DNA of 64,000 nucleotides. Source: Elephas maximus indicus. Taxonomy: Eukaryota; Chordata; Mammalia; Proboscidea; Elephantidae. Under the pieces are notes generated by a model. The model ran no database searches and was not told where the DNA came from. It saw only the letters and a list, made by a program, of their open reading frames with translations. Below, one piece after another: positions 55,206 to 64,000 of this stretch; positions within the stretch are counted from its first letter, which is position 1, and every line of letters begins with the position of its first letter. The stretch covers positions 23,584,001 through 23,648,000 of the forward strand of contig NC_064826.1 in NCBI RefSeq assembly GCF_024166365.1, in the 5' to 3' direction. The position numbers and the translations under genes are program-made.

Positions 55206-55620
55206 TAAGTGCTTTTTATACAATTTTGACAGGTGCTGATTCATTATGAGTAAATTACTTACAGACTATGATTAGTTAAAGTAAAGACAAAGACCTAAGA
55301 TCATGAGTGGGTGAGGTTTTCTTGTTTTTCTTTTCTAACAATGTGCTTTCTTGGCCCAGAAGTCCTGGGTCTCTCATATGATGGTTGTTTTTTTTTATTT
55401 GTACGTGGGCTACATGTGATATTGGGTATATCTTTAACTCGCTTCTAGGAATAAATTGTTTAGTTTTGGTATGCATATCCACTGTCCACTGAACTGGTTA
55501 CAGCATTCTGTCCCACTTCGTTGATGTGGCTTTTTCTATTGTTTCAAGTTATTCAGATTCTGACAAACAAGTTGGCCTTTTGTGGTTATGGCCTGCTGTG
55601 GTTATGTTAACCCTGTATCA
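55203..55620 (-). repeat. ERV 5' LTR, truncated just after the TATA-like box
   Basis: Matches the 3' LTR from 51929 down to about 50995 without the MaLR insert. It begins TGATACAGGG on the minus strand. It stops about 10 bp past TATAAAAAG and continues straight into integrase-linker sequence, so R, U5 and the primer-binding site are missing. The frame minus 55482-55276 is LTR. Confidence 0.8.
55209..55216 (-). promoter_or_regulatory. TATA-like box of the ERV LTR
   Basis: TATAAAAA on the minus strand in U3. It is kept in the 54804 copy and decayed in the 3' LTR copy (ACAAAAAT). Confidence 0.5.
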
Positions 55621-55624
55621 ATTC
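55621..55624. repeat. proviral target-site duplication (right)
   Basis: ATTC, partner of 50859-50862. Confidence 0.65.
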
Positions 55625-56925
55625 CGATAAGCTTACACATGTTTTCATGGTTTCCAAAAGCAATTTCCTGTAGGATATTCTCCCATACACCACACACAGA
55701 CACTTTCTGACCAGTCAACCAGGAGAGGTGGCCACCCACTGTGGTTTGCCTCTGTAGTCATTGTGTTTTGTTGTCAATTTTTTCTATATTTACTCTCTCC
55801 AACCAGGGCAACCTTAAAAAAGGAGTGATATTGTGTTCCCAGTATCTATAACAATGTCTGAAACTTAGTAGGTATCCAATAAACATATTTGACTAAATCA
55901 AATAATGGATGAATAGTAGGGATAGAAGGGAGATAGCAGAGTACTAACAATTAAATTAGAAAAATTGATTAATATTTCAACAAATTGAGGCTGAAAAGGT
56001 GGGGAGGGTGGACACAACAAAGTGGCAATTATAGAGAGGTGAGCAACCTAAGGAAAGCTTTGTTTATTGTGGTTTTAAGAACGAGTAAGAACTGAATGTA
56101 TATGAAGTTTACAGGGAAGGGACCAATGGAGGAAGATATTAAAGATAATAAAAAAATGAAGAATGAGTAAGATATGAATTTAAAATAATCAGGACAACTG
56201 ATTGAGGGATTAATAATCAGGAGCTTCTGACAAAGGGATTAACCTCAAAAATGGGAGAAGGGGGGAGATCCTCCCTTTCTTCCTTCATCTCTTTCTTCTT
56301 TTCTCCCTACTTTCTTTTATCTCCCCTTCTCTCCCCTCCCTCCCTTCTTTATTCCTTTTATCTTCTTTCTTCAATTTTTGTTTTAGTACTTCTATGGTAT
56401 GAGGTGCTGTGAGATAGACTCAGGAGATTTAATTTGAATTAAAAAAAATTGCCAAGATACAAGAAAGAAGAGAAATTGCCTCTGTGCCAAGTAAATTAGC
56501 ATCAGCATCCCTAATGGATTTATTATAGCTACTCTATTAGCCACAAATAACAAAACGAACTCTGATTGACTTAAACAGAAGTTATTTAAAGTGTCTGGGA
56601 TATCTCACAGAATTCACAAAAACTCCAGAGACAGGCTACCACAAGAGCTGAGGCAGAGCCCAGGCCACCTGGACATCGCCATGGCTGGTTGCATCTTCTG
56701 TAGTTGGCATCACGTCTAGTTATTCCCTCATTGCCAGACTCTAATTCCCTGGACTCTAACCAACACACCACTGAATTCTCCACCCTACTGCAGCAGACAA
56801 TAAGTTCTTCATTGACCCTCCCTTTGCTTATCTTTCTCAAGAATCAGATCGAGCCATCTAACTGGTCATGCTCAGGTCACATAACAGGTGGTAAAAGAAA
56901 TATCTACCCTCCTTTCAGCTTTTGA
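55625..56925. other. mostly unassigned; L2 3' end near 55830-55905; CT-rich tract 56269-56375
   Basis: ACAATGTCTGAAACTTAGTA and GGTATCCAATAAACATATTT near 55850-55890 look like an L2 3' end. 56269-56375 is a CCTTT/CTCCC low-complexity tract. The minus frame 56840-56586 has no domain. Confidence 0.45.
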
Positions 56926-57139
56926 TGGAGCCCTGCTGGCACAGTGATTAAGTGTTAGGCTGCTAACCAAAAGGTTGGCTGTTCAAAGCCACCAGCAACT
57001 TCACAGAAGAAAGATGTGACAGTTTGCTTTGTAAAGATTACAGCCTTGGAAACCCTATGACGCAGTTCTACTCTGTCCTATACAGTTGCTATGAGTTGGA
57101 ATTGATTTGATGGCAATGGGTTTGGTTTTTGGTTTTCGG
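56926..57139 (+). mobile_element. AfroSINE type A, full length
   Basis: TGGAGCCCTGCTGGCACAGT head, CAGAAGAAAGATGTGACAGT, TAAAGATTACAGCCTTGGAA, tail GCTATGAGTTGGAATTGATT and GGGTTTGGTTTTTGG. Confidence 0.93.
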
Positions 57140-57264
57140 GTTCTGTATAGGGCAATGGGACTGCTTCCTGCCTTTCTCTGGATTCTGAAAATATGGGTGT
57201 GAACGTTATTCAGCCCCAAAGCAAATATTCACTAAAGGCAGATCCTGAAGAGAGAGGCCTTATG

Positions 57265-57400
57265 GTGTGGTGGAGGTGGAAGCAGCTCTGGTTCCCTGGG
57301 CTGTTATTCATAGCTCTGCCTTGAATCAGCTGCATGACTTCATATAAATCATTCATCCAGTCCAGCCAATGGTTCACTTACCTGGAAATGAGGCTGTTGG
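57265..57400 (+). mobile_element. MIR SINE fragment
   Basis: TAGCTCTGCCTTGAATCAGC, TGCATGACTTCATATAAATC, CTGGAAATGAGGCTGTTGG follow the MIR core order. Confidence 0.6.
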
Positions 57401-58324
57401 TTCCATATTCGCTAGCCCTTTTCTGTGATAGATTCTGTAAGTAGCATCTTGCAGCTAAAGAAATATATGAGTAAACCTAGTCACATCTACATTTGCAGTA
57501 TTTTATTACTCAGTGGCCCTCTTTCGCAAGCCCTTAGAGGGCAACCTAGATCATGATAGTTTCACTAGGTGATATAAAGGTAGAAGAATACAAATGAGGA
57601 ATAGTAAAGGTCAGACGTACATACACGGATCAGATTACTGAGGTGAGACTCAGAGAGACAAACTGCCAACTCTGTGGTTTTGTTTATGCTCCTGAAAAAA
57701 AAAGAAAAGAAAATGCCAGGAGAGCCAGGTTTCCCTCTTAACAAACAGAAACATTGAAAATCTCACGGTATAAAAGAAAGGATATGTCAAGTCAACACAA
57801 AAATCACCTGGAGGTAACAGACTAAATACAAATATGGTTTCTGTTCCACAGAGAAGTCTCCAGAGCCTGGAAGTTCAGTAAAGACTGGCCCAGACTACAA
57901 ATGACCCAAGCCTCATCTTCTGTGATATTATCATAGAAGGCCATAAAGCAAGGCATCAGGAACAATGACTGGTGAAACATATAGTATGTGTTTACTGATA
58001 AGTGTTAGAGAGATGGAAGAAGATAATAAGCTAGAATTATTATTTAGGTCTCTGACGCCCTAATAAAAATACAGGAGAAGAAAGCTAAGTTAAACCAGAG
58101 AGGCAGAATAACACTATTTAAAATTGTATTTGTTCATAGTACCTGAAAATATAATCATTCATTCTGGCTGATAGGCAAGATAAGTACAATCAAATTTCAA
58201 TACTGGATTTATTTGTGATCTTACGGTATTTTCTAACATAATGCATACTGATATATAGAAGGAGAATCTTTTTTCTCCTGGCAACAACTATTTGGGGCAG
58301 GGTATTCAGTTTAGGAATCTATGA
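57401..58324. other. no recognised feature
   Basis: About 920 bp, AT-rich, no repeat or coding region that I can name. Confidence 0.45.
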
Positions 58325-58560
58325 CCACAGTATTTTTTATACAAATAACATGCAACTTCTATGTTTATTTGCCAACTGCTCCCTCCCCTCTTTGAGGTAA
58401 TTTTGTAAATGCGAGGGCTATGTCAATTTATTTTTACATGTTGCTGTAAAAAATTAAAAAAAAAAAATTAGCATAGCACACTTATGATAATATCTCACAG
58501 GGAGAGGGAGCAGTTGGCAAACAAATGTAGAAGGCACATGTTATTTGCATAAAAACATGG
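58325..58560. mobile_element. MITE-like DNA element with long terminal inverted repeats (copy 2)
   Basis: 236 bp. The left arm (CCACAGTATTTTTTATACAA, ATAACATGCAACTTCTATG, TTTGCCAACTGCTCCCTCCC) pairs with the reverse complement of the right arm (GGGAGCAGTTGGCAAACAAA, TGTAGAAGGCACATG, TTATTTGCATAAAAACATGG) over about 60 bp. Same family as 18087-18304, with a better left arm. A TA target duplication is not clear here. No coding capacity. Confidence 0.78.
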
Positions 58561-58784
58561 AAGTAAGAAAGCAAACTGGCTAAGGATGTAATAGGAGATG
58601 GCCTGTTGGAGAAACACCTAAAACTTCAGTTTTCCTTACAAAAAATTTATTTGATTTGTATCTTTACAAGATTGCTTTCTTTTATATGTGAGAAGCAAAA
58701 AAAAAAAAAAAAAATCTTATTAAATGGAGAAAGAGAGGAAATTCAGGCAGTGTGCATTTCTTTGGCCTCTATATAGCCTTACTG

Positions 58785-58799
58785 TCTTTCTTTTCTGAT
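58785..58799. repeat. target-site duplication (left) of the inverted RTE
   Basis: TCTTTCTTTTCTGAT; partner TCTTTCTTTTCATGAT at 61199-61214 with one inserted base. Confidence 0.75.
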
Positions 58800-61198
58800 A
58801 TTTATTTTGGTCTTTTCTTTCTTTCCTGTCTCTTTAATGACCTCTTGTTTTCTTTCTGTATGCTGTCCTTGATGTCATTCCACAACTAGTCTGGTTTTTG
58901 ATCATTAGTGTTCAACTCATCAATTCTATTCTTTAAATGGTCTCTAAATTAAGGCGAGGTATACACCTTTGGCTGTCATAGACTTATTCTAACTTTCTTC
59001 AATTTCTACTTGAACTTGCATATGAGCAACTGATGGCCGGTTCCACAGTCAGCCCTGGCCTTACTCTGACTGATGACATTGAGCTTTTTCATCGTCCATT
59101 TCACAGACATAGTTGATTTGATTCCTGTGAATTACATCAGGTGAGGTCCACATGTATAGTTGCCATTTATGTTGCTGAGAAAAGTATTCGCAATGAAGAA
59201 GGTGTTGTTCTTGCAAAATTCTGTCATGAGATCTCCAGTGTTATTTCTATCACCAAGAAAACATTTTCCAACTACCAATCCTTATTCTTTGTTTCCAAGT
59301 TTTCATTCCAAAATGGATGTCAAAAGAGACTCTGAAAGTTGCTCTTGAATGTAGAGTAGCTAAAGCAAAAAGAATAAATGATGAAGTAAAAGAGTTGAAC
59401 AGAAGATTTCAAAGGGATGCTTGAGAAGGTAAAGTATTATAATGAAATGTGCAAAGACCTGGAGACAGAAAACCAAACGGGGAGAGGACACTTGAGATTT
59501 CTTAAGTTGAAAGAACTGAAGAAAAAATTCAAGCTTGGGTAGCAACACTGAAGGATTCTATAGGGAAAATATTAAATGATGCAGGAAGCATCAAAAGAAG
59601 ACGGAAGGAATACACAGAGTCACTACTAAAAAGAATTGGTCAACACTCAACCATTTCAGGGGATACTATATGATCAAGAACCAACGGTACTGAAGGAAGA
59701 GGTCCAAGCTGCACTGAAAGCACTGGCAAAAAACAAGGCTTCAGGAGTTGATGGAATACCAAGTGAGATGTTTCAGTAAACAGTTGCAGCACAGGAGGTG
59801 CTCACTCATCTATGCCAAAAAATTTAGAAGACAACGACCTGTCCAACCAACTGGAAGAGATCCTTATTTGTACCCATTCCAAATAAAGGTGATTCAACAG
59901 AATGCAGAAATTATCAAACAACATGATTAATATCACATGTGAGTAAAATTTTGCTGAAGATTATTCAAAAGCAGTTGCAACAATATATCCACAGGGAAAT
60001 CCCAGAAGTTCAAGCTGGATTCGGAAGAGGATGCGGATCCAGGGATATCATTGCTCATGTCAGATGGATCGTTGCTTGAAAGCAGAGAATACCAGAAAGA
60101 TGTTTACCTGTATTTTATTGACTATGCAAAGACATTCCACTGTGTGGATCATAACAAATTATGGATAACCTTGGAAGAATGGGAATTCCAGAACACTTAA
60201 TTGTGCTCATGTGGAGCCTGTACTTAGACCAAAAGGCATTTATTTCAAACAGAACAAGGGGACACTGCACAGTTTAAAATCAGGAAAGGTGTGCATCAGG
60301 GTTGTACCGTTTCTATATGCATATTCAATCTGTATACTGAGCAAATAATCCAAGAAGAAGAACTGGGCATCAGAATTGGAGAAAGACTCATTAACAACCT
60401 GCATTATACAGATGACACAACCTTGCTTGCTGAAAGTGAAGAGGGCTTGAAGCAGTTACTGATGAAGATCAAAGACTGCAGCCTTCAGTATGGATTACAC
60501 CTCAATGTCAAGAAAACAAAAATCTTCACAAATGGACGAATAAACATCATGGTAAAGGGAGAAGAGATTGATGTTGTCAAGGATTTCATTTTACTTGGAT
60601 GCACAATCAATGCCCGTGGAAGCAGCAGTCAATAACTGAAGGGCAAATCTGCTGAAAAAGACTTCTTTAAAGTGTTAAAAAGCAAAGATGTCACTTTAAG
60701 GAGTAAGATGAGCCTGAAGCAAGCCATGGTGTTTTCAATCGCCTCATATGCATGTGAAAGCCGGACAATGAATAAGGAAGACTGAAGAATTCTTGCCTTT
60801 AACTTATAGCCTTGGCGAAGCATATAGAATATACCATGGACTTCCAGAATAACGAACAAATGTTTTGGAAGAAGCACAGCCAGAATGCTTATTAGAAGTG
60901 AGGATGGTGAGGCTTCATCTCATGTACTTTGGACATGTTATCAGGAGGGACCAGTCCTTGGATATGGACACTGTGCTTGGTAAAGTGAAGGGTCAGTGAA
61001 TAAGTGGAAGTCTCTCAAGGAGACGGATTGACACAATGGTGGCAATAATGGGCTCAAGCATAACTATGACTGTGAGTATGGCGCAGGATCAGGCAGGGCT
61101 TTGTTCTGTTGTCACCATGAGTGGGAACAGACTTGATGGCACCTATGAAAAGAAAGATTGTTGTTGATTAAAAAAAAAAAAAATTTTGTCAACAACAA
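58800..61198 (+). mobile_element. RTE LINE with 5' inversion (twin-priming-like)
   Basis: 58800-about 59310 reads in the antisense direction and matches 46485-47000 of the full RTE. From about 59312 the element switches to sense, beginning at the same RTE position (equivalent of 46485), and runs to the 3' end near 61144. The two segments meet in the reference with little or nothing lost, the classical signature of twin priming. The 3' terminus is a fold-back hairpin (separate entry). Confidence 0.88.
59370..61140 (+). pseudogene. RTE ORF remnant (RT domain and C-terminus)
   Basis: Sense frames: the RT start near 59700-59780 (KNKASGVDGIPSEMF), palm sequence near 59990-60230, 60291-60635 with LINNLHYTDDTTLLAESE (YTDD in place of YADD) and C-terminal sequence to 61140. 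Stops and frameshifts occur throughout. The endonuclease portion is in the inverted segment and cannot be read with it. Confidence 0.82.
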
Positions 61199-61211
61199 TC
61201 TTTCTTTTCAT
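61145..61211. repeat. perfect 23 bp inverted repeat with A-rich loop
   Basis: Arm 61145-61167 (ATGAAAAGAAAG, ATTGTTGTTGA) is the exact reverse complement of 61189-61211. The 21-base loop is TT, A-run, TTTTG. The right arm consists of the RTE (CAA)n end plus the target-site duplication, so the left arm is an inverted copy of the 3' junction. Confidence 0.95.
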
Positions 61212-61214
61212 GAT
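61199..61214. repeat. target-site duplication (right) of the inverted RTE
   Basis: TCTTTCTTTTCATGAT, partner of 58785-58799. Confidence 0.75.
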
Positions 61215-61534
61215 TAGAGAATAGCTAATGTATTATAATTTTTTGTTGCTGTCATTCATTAATATTTCTTATTATCCCAAAGTCTAAGGGAAGCAAGCAA
61301 GGTAGGTTCTTTCTTTTGATAAGACAATACTTTATATTTGGAGTAAAAGGACTGAGGCTTTTGGAAATATCCTGTTGTTGAAGAGAACAGAGAGATCAAT
61401 AAGGAGCTAAATGCTTTCATGGCGCGTTGCCCTTCCTGCTGGAAATGCAAAGATAGAAACGACCATGTGTGTCCTGCAATCATGATAGTCTAGGGGAGGA
61501 GAGATATGTTTCCACAAATGGTGAGAAGAACTAC
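61215..61534. other. no recognised feature
   Basis: Nothing assignable; the minus frame 61483-61259 has no domain. Confidence 0.45.
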
Positions 61535-62229
61535 TGCTATGAATTATTTCCCCTCAAAATATGTGTTGTAAATCCTCGCCTCTTTCTATAGGAGAAGTTA
61601 TAATTCCTTTTGAGAATGGGCTTTCTTTGTTATGTTAATAAGGCAGTATTAGTGTAAGGTGTGTCTTAAAGCAATCTCTTTTGACGTATAAAAGACAAGA
61701 TTAAGCAAGCAAGCAAGCAAGCACAGAGGGGACACCATATGATTGCCCAGGAACCTGGGAATAGACACTGAAGAGACAAGGACCTTCCCCCAAGAGCCTT
61801 CCCCTAGAGCCAGCACCTTGAATTCAGACTTCTAGGCTCCTAAACACTGAGAAAATAAATTTTGGTTTGTTAAATCTACCCACTTGTGGTGCAGGCAGTC
61901 CCCAATTTACAGTGTATTCAACTTAGGAAACCACACTTACTGAAAGTCTTTTTTTTTTTTTGTATCTTCTCATTTTTTTTTTTCTTATTAGTAATATATA
62001 CAACAATAGCAATGGGTTTTTTTTTTATATATAATGTTGTAGTTCATAATTTGCTGATGTTACCATTTTCAGATGTTCACCCACAGATGTTCAATGTTAT
62101 GGTTTACTGTTCAAAAGTCTAATGTATAGCAGGCTATGGCTTGGTCTACAATGAATTCAGTGTCAGTGTTGGGAGGAGTCATAATGGGTAGAAATTTGAG
62201 CAACATTCAACTCTAATGATATATGGCAA

Positions 62230-63130
62230 ATGAACTGTGCAAGCACCCAACAATTGTTACTTGATAATGCCCCAGATCATGGTCCTTATGTAGAGGATCT
62301 AAATCAAGACATGAAAGTTGTGTACCTACCTCCCAATACAACAGCTGTGATTCAGACTATGGATCAAAGTGCAATGGCCACCTTCAATGCATATTACCTC
62401 CAGGCTGTGTTTGCTCATTTTTTTTTTCTTTATGTTTGCTCAGGCAATAGCTGCAACAGATGGAAGTATGTTAACGTTATGTAATTTCTGGAAGAATTAT
62501 TATATTCCTCAGTATATCAGGGACGTTGCATCTTCCTGGTAGGAAGTTATAAGAAAATACACGGAAGGGATATGAAAAAAGTTGCTGAGTTAGGTGAACA
62601 AGCTCCAGGCATTTGATCAGGATAATATAATGGAAGTGACGGGTAGAAAAATCATCCATATGGCAAGAATGCTGAATTTAAAACTTGATATTGCCAATGT
62701 GGAACAGCTCATGGATCAGGAAGACTGGGAATTGACTGATCAGGACTTAATAGATTTTGGAGAGGAAAGAAATGCCAAAGAAGAAAGAAATAATGAGAAA
62801 GAGAAGTCAAAAAATTTACAGTGAAAGAATTAGTTGAAGTTTTTTCTAAACTAAATCAGGAGCTTCAGTTTCTTGAAAACATGGACCCCAAATACTGATA
62901 GTTTTGTTAAAGTCAACAGGCAGATTTGGGAAGCAGTGAGATGTTACCACAAAATATATGAAGGAAGAAAGAAAAGGGCCATAGAGACAACTCTCACTAA
63001 TTTTCTGACTAGAAATATGTTCCCAATTCCTAGGGATAATCCAGATGGTCCAGAACCTCCCACAAGTGTAGTTATTACTATAATTGACAAAATGCCAGCG
63101 TTGTCCAACTCTTCTTCATCATTGGAGTAA
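62230..63130 (+). pseudogene. Tigger transposase, C-terminal half, inactivated
   Basis: 62230-62484 carries LLDNAPDHGPYVED and VVYLPPNTTAVIQTMDQS, the core segment of pogo-type DDE transposases; the Asp in LLDNAPDH is catalytic. 62594-62824 and 62873-63130 continue the acidic C-terminus in shifted frames. A T-run near 62419-62428 and stops at about 62484, 62590 and 62824 break it. DNA-binding domain and first catalytic Asp are absent. The product would have cut the Tigger ends; none can be made now. Confidence 0.85.
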
Positions 63131-63232
63131 ATTTTTATGATTTGTGTATTTTTTATGTATATATTAAAATATACCTGTATGTTTATATGTACTATTTTCA
63201 ACCCCCAAAGACAAATAAAAAATCAGGTTTAT

Positions 63233-63406
63233 ACGGATCCAAAAACCAAACCCACTGCCGTCGAGTCAATTCTGACTCATAGCGACCCTACAGGACAGAG
63301 TAGAACTGCCCCACAGGGTTTCCGAGGAGCGCCTGGTGGATTCGAACTGCTGACCTTTTGGTTAGCAGCTGTAGCACTTAACCACTACGCCACAAGGGTT
63401 TCCGTT
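63233..63406 (-). mobile_element. AfroSINE type A, short variant, inside Tigger
   Basis: Well preserved: minus head GGAAACCCTTGTGGCGTAGT at 63406, GGTCAGCAGTTCGAATCCAC, tail GCTATGAGTCAGAATTGACT, CGACGGCAGTGGGTTTGG. It lies just before the right Tigger terminus. Confidence 0.94.
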
Positions 63407-63583
63407 TATACAGGTACTGATAATAAAAGGCAATAATAATGAAACCTAAAAAAACAAAAACAAAAAAACGAGGTATTCAACTTATATCAGAACCAACTAA
63501 CTACAGAGTCATTGGAATGGAACCCCTTCATAAGTCAGGGACTGCCTTTATTTCTGTTATAGCAGCACAAGATAACTAAGACA

Positions 63584-63700
63584 AACATGAAGGGGATTGT
63601 CTCAAGGGGAGGTGCTTTGAGACTAACATGCAAGGGGGACCATCATTGGCAGTGGTCAACACGGTTTTCCTAGAGGAGGTTACCTCTCTAGGACAACTCG
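63584..63700. other. no recognised feature
   Basis: Short gap between the LTR and the L2-like end; nothing assignable. Confidence 0.4.
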
Positions 63701-64000
63701 ACTTTAACATAGCAGTGCAAAAAACAGCAGTGCTTGCCATTTCATAACTCGTACCTAATGGCTCATTTCAAACATCAGCAGCTCTTACAGTTCTGGTCTT
63801 TACCTACCTTCCCAGATGTATATCTTGCCACTCTTCCTTTCATTCTTTGCACTTCAGTCTTGCTCAAACACTAGCATTTCCCCTAACCCATCACATGCTC
63901 TCACATCTCTTTGCCTTTGCATATGTCAGTCTCTTAACCTTGAACATCTTTTCCACCCCCATGGACCTGTGTTCCTCATGAGGCCGTGAGTTCTCCAGGA
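63701..64000 (+). mobile_element. L2-like old LINE fragment, runs off the window
   Basis: CACATGCTCTCACATCTCTT, TGCCTTTGCATATGTCAGTC and GACCTGTGTTCCTCATGAGG fit the L2 3' ORF/UTR order. Confidence 0.5.

Larger units (their letters stand above)
50863..55620 (-). mobile_element. defective class I endogenous retrovirus (gammaretrovirus-like), minus strand
   Basis: Read on the minus strand: partial 5' LTR (55620-55203), integrase end of pol (55205-about 53970), env (53758-about 52085), 3' LTR (51929-50863). Both outer ends fit TG...CA and are flanked by ATTC. R-U5, leader, gag, protease, RT and RNase H are absent. An AfroSINE lies in env, a MaLR-like LTR in the 3' LTR, and a stray LTR piece inside integrase. 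Multiple stops; it cannot produce virus. Confidence 0.8.
61892..63548 (+). mobile_element. Tigger (pogo/Tc1-mariner) DNA transposon, internally deleted
   Basis: The left terminus CAGGCAGTCCCCAATTTACA and right terminus CATAAGTCAGGGACTGCCT are the typical Tigger inverted repeats. It sits at a TA-type target (TG at 61890-61891 from TA, and TA at 63549-63550). The N-terminal transposase half is missing; the C-terminal half is at 62230-63130. An AfroSINE is nested at 63233-63406. Confidence 0.88.
61535..63583 (+). mobile_element. MaLR-type LTR split by a Tigger element
   Basis: The LTR parts 61535-61890 (TGCTATGAATTATTTCCCCT, GACGTATAAAAGACAAG, GAGAAAATAAATTTTGG, CCCACTTGTGG) and 63549-63583 (TATTTCTGTTATAGCAGCAC, AAGATAACTAAGACA) join into one LTR like that at 13845-14270. 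A (GCAA)n stretch lies at 61698-61720. Confidence 0.85.

Noticed and set aside
55276..55482. 68-codon minus-strand frame as an extra viral gene
   Set aside because: Lies in the LTR U3, and the matching 3' LTR copy does not keep it as a single frame because of the LTR insertion and substitutions.

Overview
This window is intergenic or intronic mammalian DNA. I found no intact host protein-coding gene, no rRNA or tRNA gene and no CRISPR array. The organism is almost certainly an afrotherian, most likely a paenungulate (elephant, manatee or hyrax group). The reason is the density of two tRNA-like SINE types ending in a tail of the form GCTATGAGTCGGAATCGACT, together with RTE-clade LINEs carrying the same tail followed by (AAC)n. 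That pairing is the AfroSINE and its partner RTE LINE. Everything that looks coding is a retrotransposon, retrovirus or DNA-transposon relic broken by stops and frameshifts.

Layout. 1-895: CpG-rich, monomer-built 5' UTR of a young L1 on the minus strand whose body lies left of the window. 896-3600 and 7113-8115: two old antisense L1 fragments holding nested SINEs, an internally deleted RTE and microsatellites that grew at the same L1 position. 8.3-17.5 kb: SINEs, MaLR-type LTRs and an old sense L1 ORF2 fragment. 17.56-20.23 kb: one antisense L1 whose two insertions (a 218 bp long-TIR MITE and a 395 bp internally deleted RTE) can be cut out exactly through their target-site duplications. 20.2-25.5 kb: rearranged block with two RTE fragments, two LTR fragments and a 245 bp inverted duplication. 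25.5-44.5 kb: L1, L2, MIR, SINE and LTR relics among unassigned DNA. 44588-47812: nearly full-length RTE LINE on the minus strand, flanked by an 11 bp TSD. 47.8-50.1 kb: the longest repeat-poor stretch. 50863-55620: defective class I (gammaretrovirus-like) provirus on the minus strand with integrase and env remnants, bounded by ATTC. 55.6-58.8 kb: mostly unassigned. 58800-61198: RTE with a 5' inversion and a hairpin at its 3' end. 61535-63583: LTR split by a Tigger transposon that is itself split by an AfroSINE. 63.7-64.0 kb: L2-like.

The parts do not form a functional host system; they record successive insertions. The RTE LINEs supplied the machinery that plausibly moved the SINEs, as the shared 3' tails suggest. 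Nesting gives relative ages: L1, L2 and MaLR LTRs are oldest, Tigger is later than one LTR, RTE and SINE copies lie inside L1, ERV and Tigger, and the L1 5' UTR at the left edge looks youngest. All family names come from recognition by eye and were not checked against a repeat library.
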